A DNA stretch of 20,247 nt from an uncultured Collinsella sp. (GCA_900543605.1 UQSK01000032.1:1-20247); one strand, 5' to 3'. Counted from the first letter of the stretch, positions 6,297 through 15,598 are shown. The notes: generated from the letters alone by a model not told the origin. Made by a program: numbers and translations.

Positions 6297-7100
6297 GTGG
6301 AAATTTTTGAAAAGCTGCCTGATGAGATTAATCATCTGGTCAGCGAGTTCAGCTCCACCCCTGTCGTGGGCGATCTGAGCTGCGGCATCACGCAGTACTC
6401 GTTTTGGCTGATCGTCTCCACGATCGTGCTCCTGATCGTCCTGGCCGTGTTCAAGAAGAAGCAGACCCTGGTTCCCAAGGGCTTCTTCGTCAACGGTTTC
6501 GAGTACATCATCGAGTACGTCGAGAACGATATCGGCAAGGGCGTCGTGGGTGAGAACTGGAAGAAGCACTTCCCGTTCCTGTGCTCGCTTTTCCTGTTCA
6601 TCCTGATCAACAACATGATTGGCCTGATCCCGGGAATGAAGCCCGGCACCGGCGCAATCGGCTCCACCGCCGCGCTCGCCATCTTCGCCTTCGTGTACTT
6701 CATCTACTACGGATGCAAGGCTCACGGCGTGATCGGCTACATCAAGAGCCTCGCCCCGCAGGGCGTGAGCTTCCCGATGAACGTGCTCGTGTGGGTCGTC
6801 GAGCTTTTCTCGACCTTCCTGCGCCTCATCACGCTCGCCGTCCGTCTGTTCTGCAACATGTTCGCAGGACACGTGGTCATGGGCTCGTTCGCCATCATGG
6901 CGAGCATGTTCATGCAGCCGCTGCTTCAGCAGGTTTCCGCGGCCCACGCCGTCGGCGCCCTGCCTTCGCTGGCCTGGCTTGCCATCCTCATCCTGATCTA
7001 TGCGATCGAGCTTGTGGTCGGCGCCATCCAGGCTTACGTCTTCACGGTCCTTACCGCCGTGTATGTCTCCGAGGCAGAGGAGGTCGCGGAGGAGGAGTAG
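6297..7100 (+). CDS. atpB: ATP synthase Fo subunit a
   Basis: Subunit a forms the two half-channels that carry protons to and from the c-ring. The 267-residue protein has the expected multiple membrane segments and the signature R-L-F-C-N-M-F-A-G-H, with the essential arginine at 183. In E. coli, Glu219 lies nine residues after that arginine and His245 lies seven before the Q-A-F-I-F motif. Here those places are His192 and Glu238 (before Q-A-Y-V-F), the exchanged arrangement known from mitochondrial-type subunits. The C-terminus is acidic. The start is GTG 6297 with AAAGG at 6286-6290. It is followed by a 125-bp gap before atpE. Confidence 0.96.
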   Translation: MEIFEKLPDEINHLVSEFSSTPVVGDLSCGITQYSFWLIVSTIVLLIVLAVFKKKQTLVPKGFFVNGFEYIIEYVENDIGKGVVGENWKKHFPFLCSLFLFILINNMIGLIPGMKPGTGAIGSTAALAIFAFVYFIYYGCKAHGVIGYIKSLAPQGVSFPMNVLVWVVELFSTFLRLITLAVRLFCNMFAGHVVMGSFAIMASMFMQPLLQQVSAAHAVGALPSLAWLAILILIYAIELVVGAIQAYVFTVLTAVYVSEAEEVAEEE

Positions 7101-7112
7101 TCTTCCGTTCGC

Positions 7113-7209
7113 GCCTTAAAGGTAAGGCAATTCGTTAAACCGCTGGTGCCCGTACCCATGGAGCCCGGCAGTTATAAATAAGGTTATCCTGCGTGAAATA
7201 AGACACGCA
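7113..7209 (+). promoter_or_regulatory. Hairpins in the atpB-atpE spacer
   Basis: Two small hairpins lie in this unusually long intercistronic gap: GCCTTA (7113-7118) with TAAGGC (7123-7128), and TGCGTG (7190-7195) with CACGCA (7204-7209). The second ends 4 nt before the very strong ribosome binding site AAAGGAGG (7214-7221) of atpE. Such structures may help raise c-subunit synthesis through mRNA stability or translation enhancement, since many c copies are needed per complex. That role is inferred. A TATAAA at 7173-7178 has no matching -35. Confidence 0.4.
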
Positions 7210-7225
7210 CGACAAAGGAGGAATC

Positions 7226-7420
7226 GTGGGAGTTATCGGTTACGGTCTCGGTGTTATCGGCGCTGGTCTTGCTATCGGCCTGTCTGCTCTGGGTGCTACG
7301 GGTGCTATGGCCCGTCAGCCTGAGGTCCAGGGCCGCGTGTTCACCGTCTTCATCATGGGCTCCGCCTTCGGCGAGGCTCTGGCTCTGATCGGCTTCGTTG
7401 TCGCGCTGATCGTTAAATAG
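7226..7420 (+). CDS. atpE: ATP synthase Fo subunit c (proteolipid)
   Basis: Subunit c forms the rotating ring. The 64-residue hairpin protein has a Gly-rich first helix (G-A-G-L-A-I-G-L-S-A-L-G), the polar loop A-R-Q-P-E (29-33), and the ion-carrying Glu50 in the second helix. Aligned on R-Q-P-E and Glu50 with the sodium-type Ilyobacter subunit, the sodium ligand glutamine of helix 1 is Ile17 here and the residue after the glutamate is Ala51. This points to proton coupling. It is shorter than many c subunits (70-85). The start is GTG 7226 with a full AAAGGAGG at 7214-7221, the strongest ribosome binding site in the operon. Confidence 0.96.
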   Translation: MGVIGYGLGVIGAGLAIGLSALGATGAMARQPEVQGRVFTVFIMGSAFGEALALIGFVVALIVK

Positions 7421-7435
7421 CACGGAGCGTCAAGT

Positions 7436-8038
7436 ATGAATCTTTCATCCCAGAAGAGCGCGATCGCACTCTCCGCGTCCGCGGCCGCGCTGCTCATGCC
7501 GGTTTCCGCGTTCGCCGAGGACGGCGCTGCCGGTGCGGACATCCTCATCCCTAAGATGGCGGAGTTCATCCCGGCGCTTATCGCCTTCCTGATCATCTGG
7601 ATCGTGCTGGCCAAGGTCGCCCTGCCGGGCATCATGAAAACCATGGAAGAGCGCGGCAAGAAGATCGAGGAGAGCCTCGACGAGGCCGAGAAGACCAAGC
7701 AGGAGGCTATCGCCAAGCGCGCTGAGTCCGACTCGATCGTCACCGACGCCCGTCGTCAGGCTGCCGACATCGTTCTCGAGGCCCGTAAGGACGCCGAGTC
7801 CGAGCGCGCCCGTATCATCGAGGCTGCTCACAAGGAGGCCGAGGAGATTATCGCCAAGGCCCACACGACCGTCGAGGACGAGCGCAAGTCCATCTACGCC
7901 GGTGCCGCGAGCTCTATCGCCGACCTGTCCGTTGCCGTCGCCACCAAGATCGTGGGCGAGGCACTCGAGGACGATGTCGAGCAGAAGAAGCTCATCGAGC
8001 GCTACATCCAGGAAGCAGGTAGCCTGAATGCCGACTAG
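7436..8038 (+). CDS. atpF: ATP synthase Fo subunit b with N-terminal signal-like segment
   Basis: Subunit b is the peripheral stalk joining Fo to F1. The 200-residue protein has the usual single membrane anchor (about 43-63) followed by a long charged coiled coil rich in Glu, Ala, Lys and Arg. Ahead of the anchor is an extra hydrophobic stretch (about 8-27) ending in A-F-A before Glu-Asp, which looks like a cleavable signal peptide. E. coli subunit b has none. The start is ATG 7436 with GGAG at 7424-7427; I see no better internal start. Its 3' end overlaps atpH by 11 nt, so translation is probably coupled. Confidence 0.94.
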   Translation: MNLSSQKSAIALSASAAALLMPVSAFAEDGAAGADILIPKMAEFIPALIAFLIIWIVLAKVALPGIMKTMEERGKKIEESLDEAEKTKQEAIAKRAESDSIVTDARRQAADIVLEARKDAESERARIIEAAHKEAEEIIAKAHTTVEDERKSIYAGAASSIADLSVAVATKIVGEALEDDVEQKKLIERYIQEAGSLNAD

Positions 8039-8504
8039 CCGCTATCAGGACAAGGTGCTCGAGACCTACGCGCGCTCCCTTCTGGAAGCCGCTAAGGCCG
8101 AGAACCATGTGTTCGAGGACCTCGAGATGATCGAGCGCCTGGCTAGCGCCAGCCCCGAGATCATCGCCGTGCTCGACACCATGTCCAAGCGCGACCAGCT
8201 CGACCTTCTTCCCAAGGTGGCAGCTGCCTTTAAGTATGTTGCCGAGGAAGACGAGGATGTAGTGGGCGTGACCGTCACCACGGCGATCCCGCTCGACGAC
8301 GAGCTGCGTCAAACCATCACTAAGAAATGCGAGCAGGACTTCGGCCGCAAGGTATTCCTTATCGAGCAGGTCGACCCGTCTATCGTGGGCGGCCTGGTGC
8401 TCGAGGCCCGCGGCGAGCGTCGTGACATTTCCGTCAAGACGCAGCTGCGTATCGCGCAGGAGACCCTCGCAAACTCTGCTAATTCGTACGGAGGTGAAGC
8501 CTAA
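8028..8504 (+). CDS. atpH: ATP synthase F1 subunit delta
   Basis: Subunit delta caps F1 and binds the b stalk (the OSCP equivalent). The 158-residue protein is a little shorter than the typical 175-180. It begins with the conserved Y-A-R-S-L-L-E-A-A helix region and carries the family signature near the C-terminus: V-D-P-S-I-V-G-G-L-V-L, followed by a basic D-I-S-V-K-T-Q-L segment. The start ATG 8028 lies inside the end of atpF; AGGT at 8017-8020 is a weak ribosome binding site, consistent with translational coupling. Its TAA overlaps the atpA ATG by one base. Confidence 0.93.
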   Translation: MPTSRYQDKVLETYARSLLEAAKAENHVFEDLEMIERLASASPEIIAVLDTMSKRDQLDLLPKVAAAFKYVAEEDEDVVGVTVTTAIPLDDELRQTITKKCEQDFGRKVFLIEQVDPSIVGGLVLEARGERRDISVKTQLRIAQETLANSANSYGGEA

Positions 8505-10102
8505 TGTCCGAAACCCTCAATGCCCAGGATATCGCCAAGAAACTGCAGGAGCAGCTCACGAGCCTCTCCGCGACGGTCGATACGCATGAGGTATCAACGG
8601 TCGACGAGGTAGGCGACGGCATCGCGCGCGTCTCCGGCCTCAAGAGCGCCATGGCAGGCGAGCTTCTGGAGTTCAAGAGCTCCGATACCGGTGAGACCGT
8701 CTTCGGCCTTGCCCAGAACCTTGACCGTGACGAGGTCGGCGCCGTTCTGTTTGGTGCCGTCGACTCCATCAAGGAAGGCGACGAGTGCCGCACCACTGGC
8801 CGCATTATGGATATCCCCGTGAGCCGTGCCATGCTCGGCCGCGTCGTCAATCCGCTCGGCCAGCCTATCGACGGCCTGGGCGACATCGTCGCCACGCACC
8901 GTCGCCCCATCGAGTTCAAGGCTCCCGGCGTCATCGATCGTACCCCGGTGTGCGAGCCGGTTCAGACCGGTCTGCTCGCTATCGACTCCATGGTGCCTAT
9001 CGGCCGCGGTCAGCGTGAGCTCATCATCGGCGACCGTAAGACCGGTAAGACCGCCATTGCCATCGACGCTATCCTCAATCAGCGCGGCAAGGGCATGGTC
9101 TGCATCTATGTAGCCATCGGCCAGAAGGCCTCCACGGTTGCCAACATCCGCGAGACCCTCGCTCAGCACGGTGCGCTCGACTACACCATCATCGTTTCGG
9201 CCACCGCTGCCGATTCCGCCCCTATGCAGTACATCGCGCCTATGGCCGGTGCCGCTATCGGCGAGTTCTTCATGTACAACGGCGAGGACGGCAAGCCCGC
9301 CAGCGAGACCAACCCCGGCGGCCACGTGCTCGTCATCTACGACGACCTGTCCAAGCAGGCTGTGGCCTACCGTCAGATGTCGCTGACGCTGCATCGTCCG
9401 CCCGGACGCGAGGCCTATCCTGGCGACATCTTCTACCTGCACTCTCGTCTGCTCGAGCGTGCCGTCAAGATGTCCAAGAAGAACGGTTATGGCTCCATGA
9501 CGGCACTGCCGATCATCGAGACCCAGGACGGCGACGTCTCGGCCTACATTCCGACCAACGTCATTTCCATTACCGATGGTCAGATCTACCTGCAGTCCGA
9601 GCTCTTCTTCCAGGGTCAGCGCCCGGCAGTCGACGTGGGCATCTCCGTGTCCCGCGTCGGTGGCGATGCGCAGACCAAGGCCATGAAGCAGGTCGCCGGC
9701 AACCTCCGTCTGGACCTCGCTTCCTATCAGGAGCTCGCCGGCTTTACCCAGTTCGGCTCCGACCTCGACGAGGCTACTCAGAAGCAGCTGACCCATGGTG
9801 CCCGCATGACCGAGCTCCTGAAGCAGCCGCGCTACAAGCCGTTTGAGGTTGGCGAGCAGATCGTTACGCTGTTCGCTGGCAACGAGGGCTTCCTGGATGA
9901 CCTGGGGATCGCCGACGTGCTGCCTTTCCGTGCCGAGCTCATCGAGTACATGGACAATGGTTTTGGCTCGCTGCTCGACAAGGTTCGCGCCAAGAAGATC
10001 GATGATGACACCAAGGCTGAGCTCTTGCGCGTCATCGGCGACTTCAAGCAGCAGTTCATGGCCAAGCACCATTCGGATGTTTCTGGATCAGAGGAGAACT
10101 AA
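8504..10102 (+). CDS. atpA: ATP synthase F1 subunit alpha
   Basis: Alpha is the non-catalytic nucleotide-binding subunit of the F1 hexamer. The 532-residue protein has the Walker A loop G-D-R-K-T-G-K-T at 176-183 (the common form has Q where K179 stands), the arginine finger Arg384 in S-V-S-R-V-G-G-D, and P-P-G-R-E-A-Y-P-G-D at 299-308. Between G-E-F-F and V-I-Y-D-D, about 12 residues are inserted relative to E. coli (about 260-273, Gly/Pro/Ser-rich), near the nucleotide domain surface. The start ATG 8504 overlaps the atpH stop, with GGAGGTGA at about 8490-8497. It is followed 5 bp later by atpG. Confidence 0.97.
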   Translation: MSETLNAQDIAKKLQEQLTSLSATVDTHEVSTVDEVGDGIARVSGLKSAMAGELLEFKSSDTGETVFGLAQNLDRDEVGAVLFGAVDSIKEGDECRTTGRIMDIPVSRAMLGRVVNPLGQPIDGLGDIVATHRRPIEFKAPGVIDRTPVCEPVQTGLLAIDSMVPIGRGQRELIIGDRKTGKTAIAIDAILNQRGKGMVCIYVAIGQKASTVANIRETLAQHGALDYTIIVSATAADSAPMQYIAPMAGAAIGEFFMYNGEDGKPASETNPGGHVLVIYDDLSKQAVAYRQMSLTLHRPPGREAYPGDIFYLHSRLLERAVKMSKKNGYGSMTALPIIETQDGDVSAYIPTNVISITDGQIYLQSELFFQGQRPAVDVGISVSRVGGDAQTKAMKQVAGNLRLDLASYQELAGFTQFGSDLDEATQKQLTHGARMTELLKQPRYKPFEVGEQIVTLFAGNEGFLDDLGIADVLPFRAELIEYMDNGFGSLLDKVRAKKIDDDTKAELLRVIGDFKQQFMAKHHSDVSGSEEN

Positions 10103-10107
10103 GCCCC

Positions 10108-11015
10108 ATGGCCAACCTTCGCGACATTAAGAAGCGAATCTCCTCGGTTACCACGACCAAGCAGATCACGCGCACGATGGAGATGGTCTCTACGGCCAAG
10201 ATCCGTCGTGCCCTCGATCGCTCCAAGCAGGCCGAGCCCTATAAGGAGGCGCTGACCGACGTCATGTTGACGGTCGCCGGCGACGCCTCCTGTTCGGGCA
10301 CCGATCCCATGCTGCAGAAGCATGAGAGCGTCAAGCATGGCCTGATTGTCGTTATTGCCTCGGACCGCGGCCTTGCCGGCGGTTTCAATACGACGGTGGA
10401 GCGCACGGCCGAAAAGCTCGCCGCTTCTTGGGCGAACGACGGCATCGAGTGCGAGATCATCGCGTGCGGGCGTAAGCCGGCCACGTATTTCCGTGACCGC
10501 GCAAACGTCGTCATGCACTTTGAGGGCAATTCCTCCGAGCCCGATTTCAATCAGGCCCGCATGATCTCCTCTCATATCTGCGATGCGTATCGTGCCGGTG
10601 AGCTTGACCGTGTCGAGCTTGTCTACCACCACGCCAAGAACCGCGTGGATCAGGAGCTTCGCGTCGAGCACTTGCTGCCGCTCGATCCCGAGATGATCGC
10701 TATGGCCCACGGTCCGCGTAAGAACGAGACCGACGCCCCTAAGCGCATCTCGTCCACGTTCGAGTTCGTGCCCTCTCCCGAGCATGTTCTCGGCAAGCTT
10801 GTACCGTCGTATATCCTGACGGTCATCTACCAGGCCCTGATCGATTCGGCGGCCGCCGAGCAGGGAGCACGCCGTAAGGCCATGCACTCCGCGACGGAAA
10901 ACGCCACCGCGATCATCTCGACCCTTACCCGCACGTATAGTCGCGTGCGTCAGGCTTCGATCACGACCGAGATTAATGAGATCGTCGGCGGAGCCTCAGC
11001 ATTGGAGGAACAGTA

Positions 11016-11016
<1 letters not shown>
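10108..11016 (+). CDS. atpG: ATP synthase F1 subunit gamma
   Basis: Gamma is the central rotor shaft linking the c-ring to the catalytic sites. The 302-residue protein opens with M-A-N-L-R-D-I-K-K-R-I and K-Q-I-T-R-T-M-E-M-V-S-T-A-K, the classic N-terminal helix. It has S-D-R-G-L-A-G-G-F-N (85-94) in the Rossmann-like domain, and ends with the conserved helix A-T-E-N-A-T-A-I-I and I-T-T-E-I-N-E-I-V-G-G. It is about 15 residues longer than E. coli gamma, with extra residues in the middle domain. GAGGAG at 10091-10096 serves the ATG. Its TAA overlaps the atpD ATG by one base. Confidence 0.96.
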
Positions 11017-12470
<1,454 letters not shown>

Positions 12471-12473
12471 GTT

Positions 12474-12866
12474 ATGCGTATCCGCATCGTGTGCCCCGTG
12501 AGCTGCGCCTATGAGGGCGACGCTGCGTTTGTGTCGATTCCGTCCACGGATGGCGAGTTTGGCGTTCTGCCTGCTCACTCCAGCGAGATCTGCACGATCG
12601 ACCGCGGTTACGTTCGCGTTTCCGATAAGGCCATGGGCACTGTCGACCACACGTTTGCCGTGGCCGGCGGCTATGCCCAGGTTGCGGACGATGTCGTGAC
12701 CGTTCTCGCCGAGCGCGCTTGCGATTTGGCGACCGTCGATGCCGACAAGCTTAAAGCTGATATTCAAGGTTTTGAAGAGAAGCTGGGTAATTTGTCGGAG
12801 GATGATGCACGCCGCGCCTACCTCTATAATGAAATCGCATGGTGTAAGCTCAAGCTTGCCCAATAG
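12474..12866 (+). CDS. atpC: ATP synthase F1 subunit epsilon
   Basis: Epsilon sits on gamma, couples rotation to the c-ring and can inhibit ATP hydrolysis. The 130-residue protein begins with the beta-sandwich domain, including G-E-F-G-V-L-P-A-H-S (27-36, family form G-E-x-G-I-L-P-x-H) and the A-V-A-G-G-Y-A-Q-V strand. It ends in a helical hairpin (about 88-130). The start is ATG 12474, 3 bp after atpD, with GGGGGAG just inside the end of atpD. It is the last gene of the complex and is followed within about 40 bp by an intrinsic terminator. Confidence 0.93.
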   Translation: MRIRIVCPVSCAYEGDAAFVSIPSTDGEFGVLPAHSSEICTIDRGYVRVSDKAMGTVDHTFAVAGGYAQVADDVVTVLAERACDLATVDADKLKADIQGFEEKLGNLSEDDARRAYLYNEIAWCKLKLAQ

Positions 12867-12902
12867 TCAAACGATTTAGCGTTCGACCATTTGCGAACAC
12901 AT

Positions 12903-12941
12903 CATGCCCGGGATGGCCCAGCCACCCCGGGCATGCTTTTT
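12903..12941 (+). terminator. Intrinsic terminator after atpC
   Basis: CATGCCCGGG (12903-12912) pairs perfectly with CCCGGGCATG (12926-12935). Inside, TGG and CCA extend the stem after one mismatch. Five T follow at 12937-12941. A smaller hairpin, GTTCG (12881-12885) and CGAAC (12894-12898), precedes it. The murA ribosome binding site begins 2 bases after the T-run, leaving no room for an independent promoter between them. Confidence 0.9.
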
Positions 12942-12954
12942 GAAAGGGTAGACC

Positions 12955-14238
12955 TTGGATATTATCCGCGTTGAGGGTGGCCACGCCATCGGAGGCTCCG
13001 TGCCCGTTTCGGGCGCCAAGAACTCCGCGCTCAAACTCATGGCGGCAACGCTTCTGGCGCCGGGCAAGACGACGCTGCAGAACGTGCCCGATATTTCCGA
13101 TGTCCACGTGATGGGCAAGGTGCTCAAGGGCATGGGCGCTACGATCGATGTTCTCGACGAGCACACGCTCGAGATTGATACCTCTCAGGTCGATTCTTGG
13201 GAGGCCCCCTACGAGCTCGTTGCCAAGATGCGTGCTTCCACCGCCGTCATGGGACCCCTGCTGGGCCGCTTTCATCGCGCCAAGATTGCCATGCCGGGCG
13301 GCTGCAACCTGGGTGCTCGCAAGATCGATATGCACATTCTTGGTCTTGAAGCCCTGGGCGTTGAGTTCGATACCGCCCACGGTTACATCAACGCTAATGC
13401 GCCCCAAGGTCTGCGCGGTACCACCGTCACGCTCGAGTTCGCCAGCGTCGGTGCGACCGAGAACCTCATCATGGCCTCTGTGCGCGCACAGGGCACCACG
13501 GTTATCGACAATGCCGCCCGCGAGCCCGAGATCGTCGATCTCGCCAACATGCTCAACGAGATGGGCGCTAAGATTGTCGGTGCCGGTACGCCTGTCGTGA
13601 CCATCGAGGGCGTGGAAGAGCTGCATCCTGTTACCCATCGCGTAGTGGGCGACCGCATCGAGGCCGGTACCTTTATCGTCGCCGGTGCGCTGATGGCCGA
13701 CGATCGCGGTGTCGATGTCACGGGCTTTTGCCCCATTCACTTGGGCATGGTGCTCAAGAAGATGGAGCTCATGGGTATCGATTGCGAGCGTACCGACGAC
13801 GGCGTTCACGTGAATCGCGCCGAGCGCATCAAGCCGGTCGACATCCAGACGCTTCCGTTCCCCGGCTTCCCGACCGACATGCAGGCACAAATTATGGTGC
13901 TTTCCGCCCTCGCCGACGGCAGTTCCGTTATTACCGAGAACATCTTCGAGAATCGCTTTATGTTTGCCTCTGAGCTGGTGCGCATGGGTGCCGACATTCG
14001 TATTGAGAGCCATCATGCCATGATTCATGGCGTCAAGGGCTTCTCGGGTGCACAGGTTACCTCGCCCGATCTGCGTGGCGGAGCGGCCCTCGTCGTAGCG
14101 GGCTTGATCGCCGACGGGACGACCGAGGTTTCGGCCATTCATCACATCAAGCGCGGCTACGAGCGGTTTGTCGAAAAGCTGCAGGCACTCGGCGCGCATG
14201 TCGAGCATGCTACCGTCCCCGATCCCGTCATCTACTAA
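12955..14238 (+). CDS. murA: UDP-N-acetylglucosamine 1-carboxyvinyltransferase
   Basis: MurA transfers enolpyruvate from PEP to UDP-GlcNAc, the first committed step of peptidoglycan synthesis, in the cytoplasm. The 427-residue protein has the catalytic lysine at 22 (G-A-K-N-S-A), the PEP-binding and fosfomycin-target Cys117 in P-G-G-C-N-L-G-A-R, and F-P-T-D-M-Q-A-Q with the catalytic aspartate. Cys at this place predicts fosfomycin binding. The start is TTG 12955 with AAAGGG at 12943-12948, and D-I-I-R-V-E-G-G begins family-like sequence directly; no in-frame ATG fits. It lies immediately behind the atp terminator, so expression may depend on read-through or on an unseen promoter. It is followed 12 bp later by an LCP gene. 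Confidence 0.95.
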   Translation: MDIIRVEGGHAIGGSVPVSGAKNSALKLMAATLLAPGKTTLQNVPDISDVHVMGKVLKGMGATIDVLDEHTLEIDTSQVDSWEAPYELVAKMRASTAVMGPLLGRFHRAKIAMPGGCNLGARKIDMHILGLEALGVEFDTAHGYINANAPQGLRGTTVTLEFASVGATENLIMASVRAQGTTVIDNAAREPEIVDLANMLNEMGAKIVGAGTPVVTIEGVEELHPVTHRVVGDRIEAGTFIVAGALMADDRGVDVTGFCPIHLGMVLKKMELMGIDCERTDDGVHVNRAERIKPVDIQTLPFPGFPTDMQAQIMVLSALADGSSVITENIFENRFMFASELVRMGADIRIESHHAMIHGVKGFSGAQVTSPDLRGGAALVVAGLIADGTTEVSAIHHIKRGYERFVEKLQALGAHVEHATVPDPVIY

Positions 14239-14250
14239 TACAGGTTGCCT

Positions 14251-15486
14251 ATGTTTAATAAAAAGCCCCTCGCGGATACCACCGCCCGAAGACCCTCAAC
14301 TGGTGCGCAGGCCAAGATCTACAGTCGCGATAACGTGGCTCGCTATTCCGAGCGCGCTCGTCAACGTCGTCGTAGCCACACGATTCGTCACGTCGCGCTC
14401 ATTGTCGTGCTTGGCGTGCTGCTGAGTGCCACTACCGCTGCCGGCCTGTGGTTTGCCACCATTATGGGCAAGCTCGGCGATTCTAATGTCATTACCGACA
14501 ATTTGCGTCGGGTTCTGGTTGACACCGATGAGGCAAAGGATCCGTTCTACGTGCTGCTTCTTGGCACCGACGGCCGTCCGGGCGAGGATACGTATCGTGC
14601 CGACTCGATTATCCTGGCACGCATCGACCCCACGCAAAAGCAGGCGACGCTCATTTCCGTTCCGCGCGACACCAAGGTTGAGTACAAGGGCGAGACCATG
14701 AAGATCAACGCCTGCCATACCGTTGGCGGCGCCGAGGCCATGGTCGAGGCGGTCAACGAGCTGTGCGGTGTTCAGATTTCCCACTATGCCGAGGTCAGCT
14801 TCGACGGTATGCAGGCGCTGATTGATTCGGTTGGCGGTATCGACATTAACGCAACCGATGATGTTGACGACCCCGAGCACCTGGATATTAAGATTACTGC
14901 TGGCCAGCAGCATATGGACGGTGCCACCGCCCTTACCTATGCCCGCTGCCGCTACACCTATGCCGACGGCGATTACACACGCATGCGCCACCAGCGTCAG
15001 GTGCTTGGCGCCCTTGCCAACCAGATTCTCAATAACTTCGATGCCACGAAGATTTTTGGCCTGGTTAATTCGCTGTCCGATATGCTCGTAACCGATATGA
15101 GCGTTCAGGATATCGTGGCTACGGTCAACGCCATGCGCGGTATGGATGTCGACGGTATCTACTCGGCCAACCTGCCCTCGTACGCCGACGACAGCACCAT
15201 GATCGACGGTGTGAGCTACGTCTTTGTCTACGAGGACGAGCTCAAGGAAATGATGGAGCGCGTCGATGCCGGCAAGGATCCCAAGGGTCCCAACACCATG
15301 GGTCTTTCCGACGGTTCCAGCTCTACAATCGGCGACCTGAACAACAACACGTCTGACGACTACGCAAACGGTACCGCAACCTCATCGGTCAGCTCTGACG
15401 ATTCCGATGACTCAAGCGATTCGAGCGATTCGGACTACTACGAAGAGCCCACCGGCGACGGCAACGGCTACGAGGGCAACTACTAA
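14251..15486 (+). CDS. LytR-CpsA-Psr (LCP) family cell-wall glycopolymer ligase
   Basis: LCP proteins attach teichoic-acid-like or capsular polymers to peptidoglycan from lipid carriers outside the membrane. The 411-residue protein has a basic cytoplasmic N-terminus (1-45), one membrane helix (about 46-71), and the LCP domain (about 98-260) with L-L-L-G-T-D-G-R, Y-R-A-D-S-I (115-120), S-V-P-R-D-T (136-141) and the D-Y-T-R-M-R-H-Q-R-Q segment (241-250). From about 352 the tail is Ser/Asp/Asn/Gly-rich and low in complexity. ATG 14251 is chosen because ACAGG (14240-14244) is well spaced from it; a TTG at 14245 would be too close. It lies 12 bp after murA, consistent with a cell-wall transcription unit. 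Confidence 0.92.
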   Translation: MFNKKPLADTTARRPSTGAQAKIYSRDNVARYSERARQRRRSHTIRHVALIVVLGVLLSATTAAGLWFATIMGKLGDSNVITDNLRRVLVDTDEAKDPFYVLLLGTDGRPGEDTYRADSIILARIDPTQKQATLISVPRDTKVEYKGETMKINACHTVGGAEAMVEAVNELCGVQISHYAEVSFDGMQALIDSVGGIDINATDDVDDPEHLDIKITAGQQHMDGATALTYARCRYTYADGDYTRMRHQRQVLGALANQILNNFDATKIFGLVNSLSDMLVTDMSVQDIVATVNAMRGMDVDGIYSANLPSYADDSTMIDGVSYVFVYEDELKEMMERVDAGKDPKGPNTMGLSDGSSSTIGDLNNNTSDDYANGTATSSVSSDDSDDSSDSSDSDYYEEPTGDGNGYEGNY

Positions 15487-15514
15487 GTTACGGCGTTTTA
15501 CCAAACGCCGTAAC
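15487..15514 (+). terminator. Perfect 12-bp hairpin directly after the LCP stop codon
   Basis: GTTACGGCGTTT (15487-15498) and AAACGCCGTAAC (15503-15514) pair perfectly around TACC, starting on the base after the stop codon. No T-run follows, so it may protect mRNA ends or assist termination rather than act as a standard terminator. Confidence 0.6.
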
Positions 15515-15560
15515 GGCTCGACGCTGCGCGCCGCCCAAGGCGACAATTTGTCATTCAAAA

Positions 15561-15598
15561 GGCAGGGCATGACCAGAAGGTCAATGCCCTGCCTTTTT
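15561..15598 (+). terminator. Intrinsic, probably bidirectional terminator
   Basis: GGCAGGGCAT plus GACC (15561-15574) pairs with GGTC, a one-base bulge, and ATGCCCTGCC (15579-15593) around AGAA, and is followed by five T (15594-15598). Four A precede the left arm (15557-15560), so the reverse strand also reads as a terminator. It lies between convergent genes, the LCP gene (+) and pepT (-). Confidence 0.88.

Noticed and set aside
7173..7178. TATAAA in the atpB-atpE gap as an internal promoter
   Set aside because: No acceptable -35 hexamer lies 15-19 bp upstream; the gap is better explained by RNA structure.
8594..10072. A 492-codon minus-strand open frame opposite atpA
   Set aside because: Shadow of atpA, with a composition typical of reversed Asp/Glu/Gly/Ala codons and no independent evidence.
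12850..14208. A 452-codon minus-strand open frame opposite murA
   Set aside because: Shadow of murA; murA motifs and start signals explain the region.
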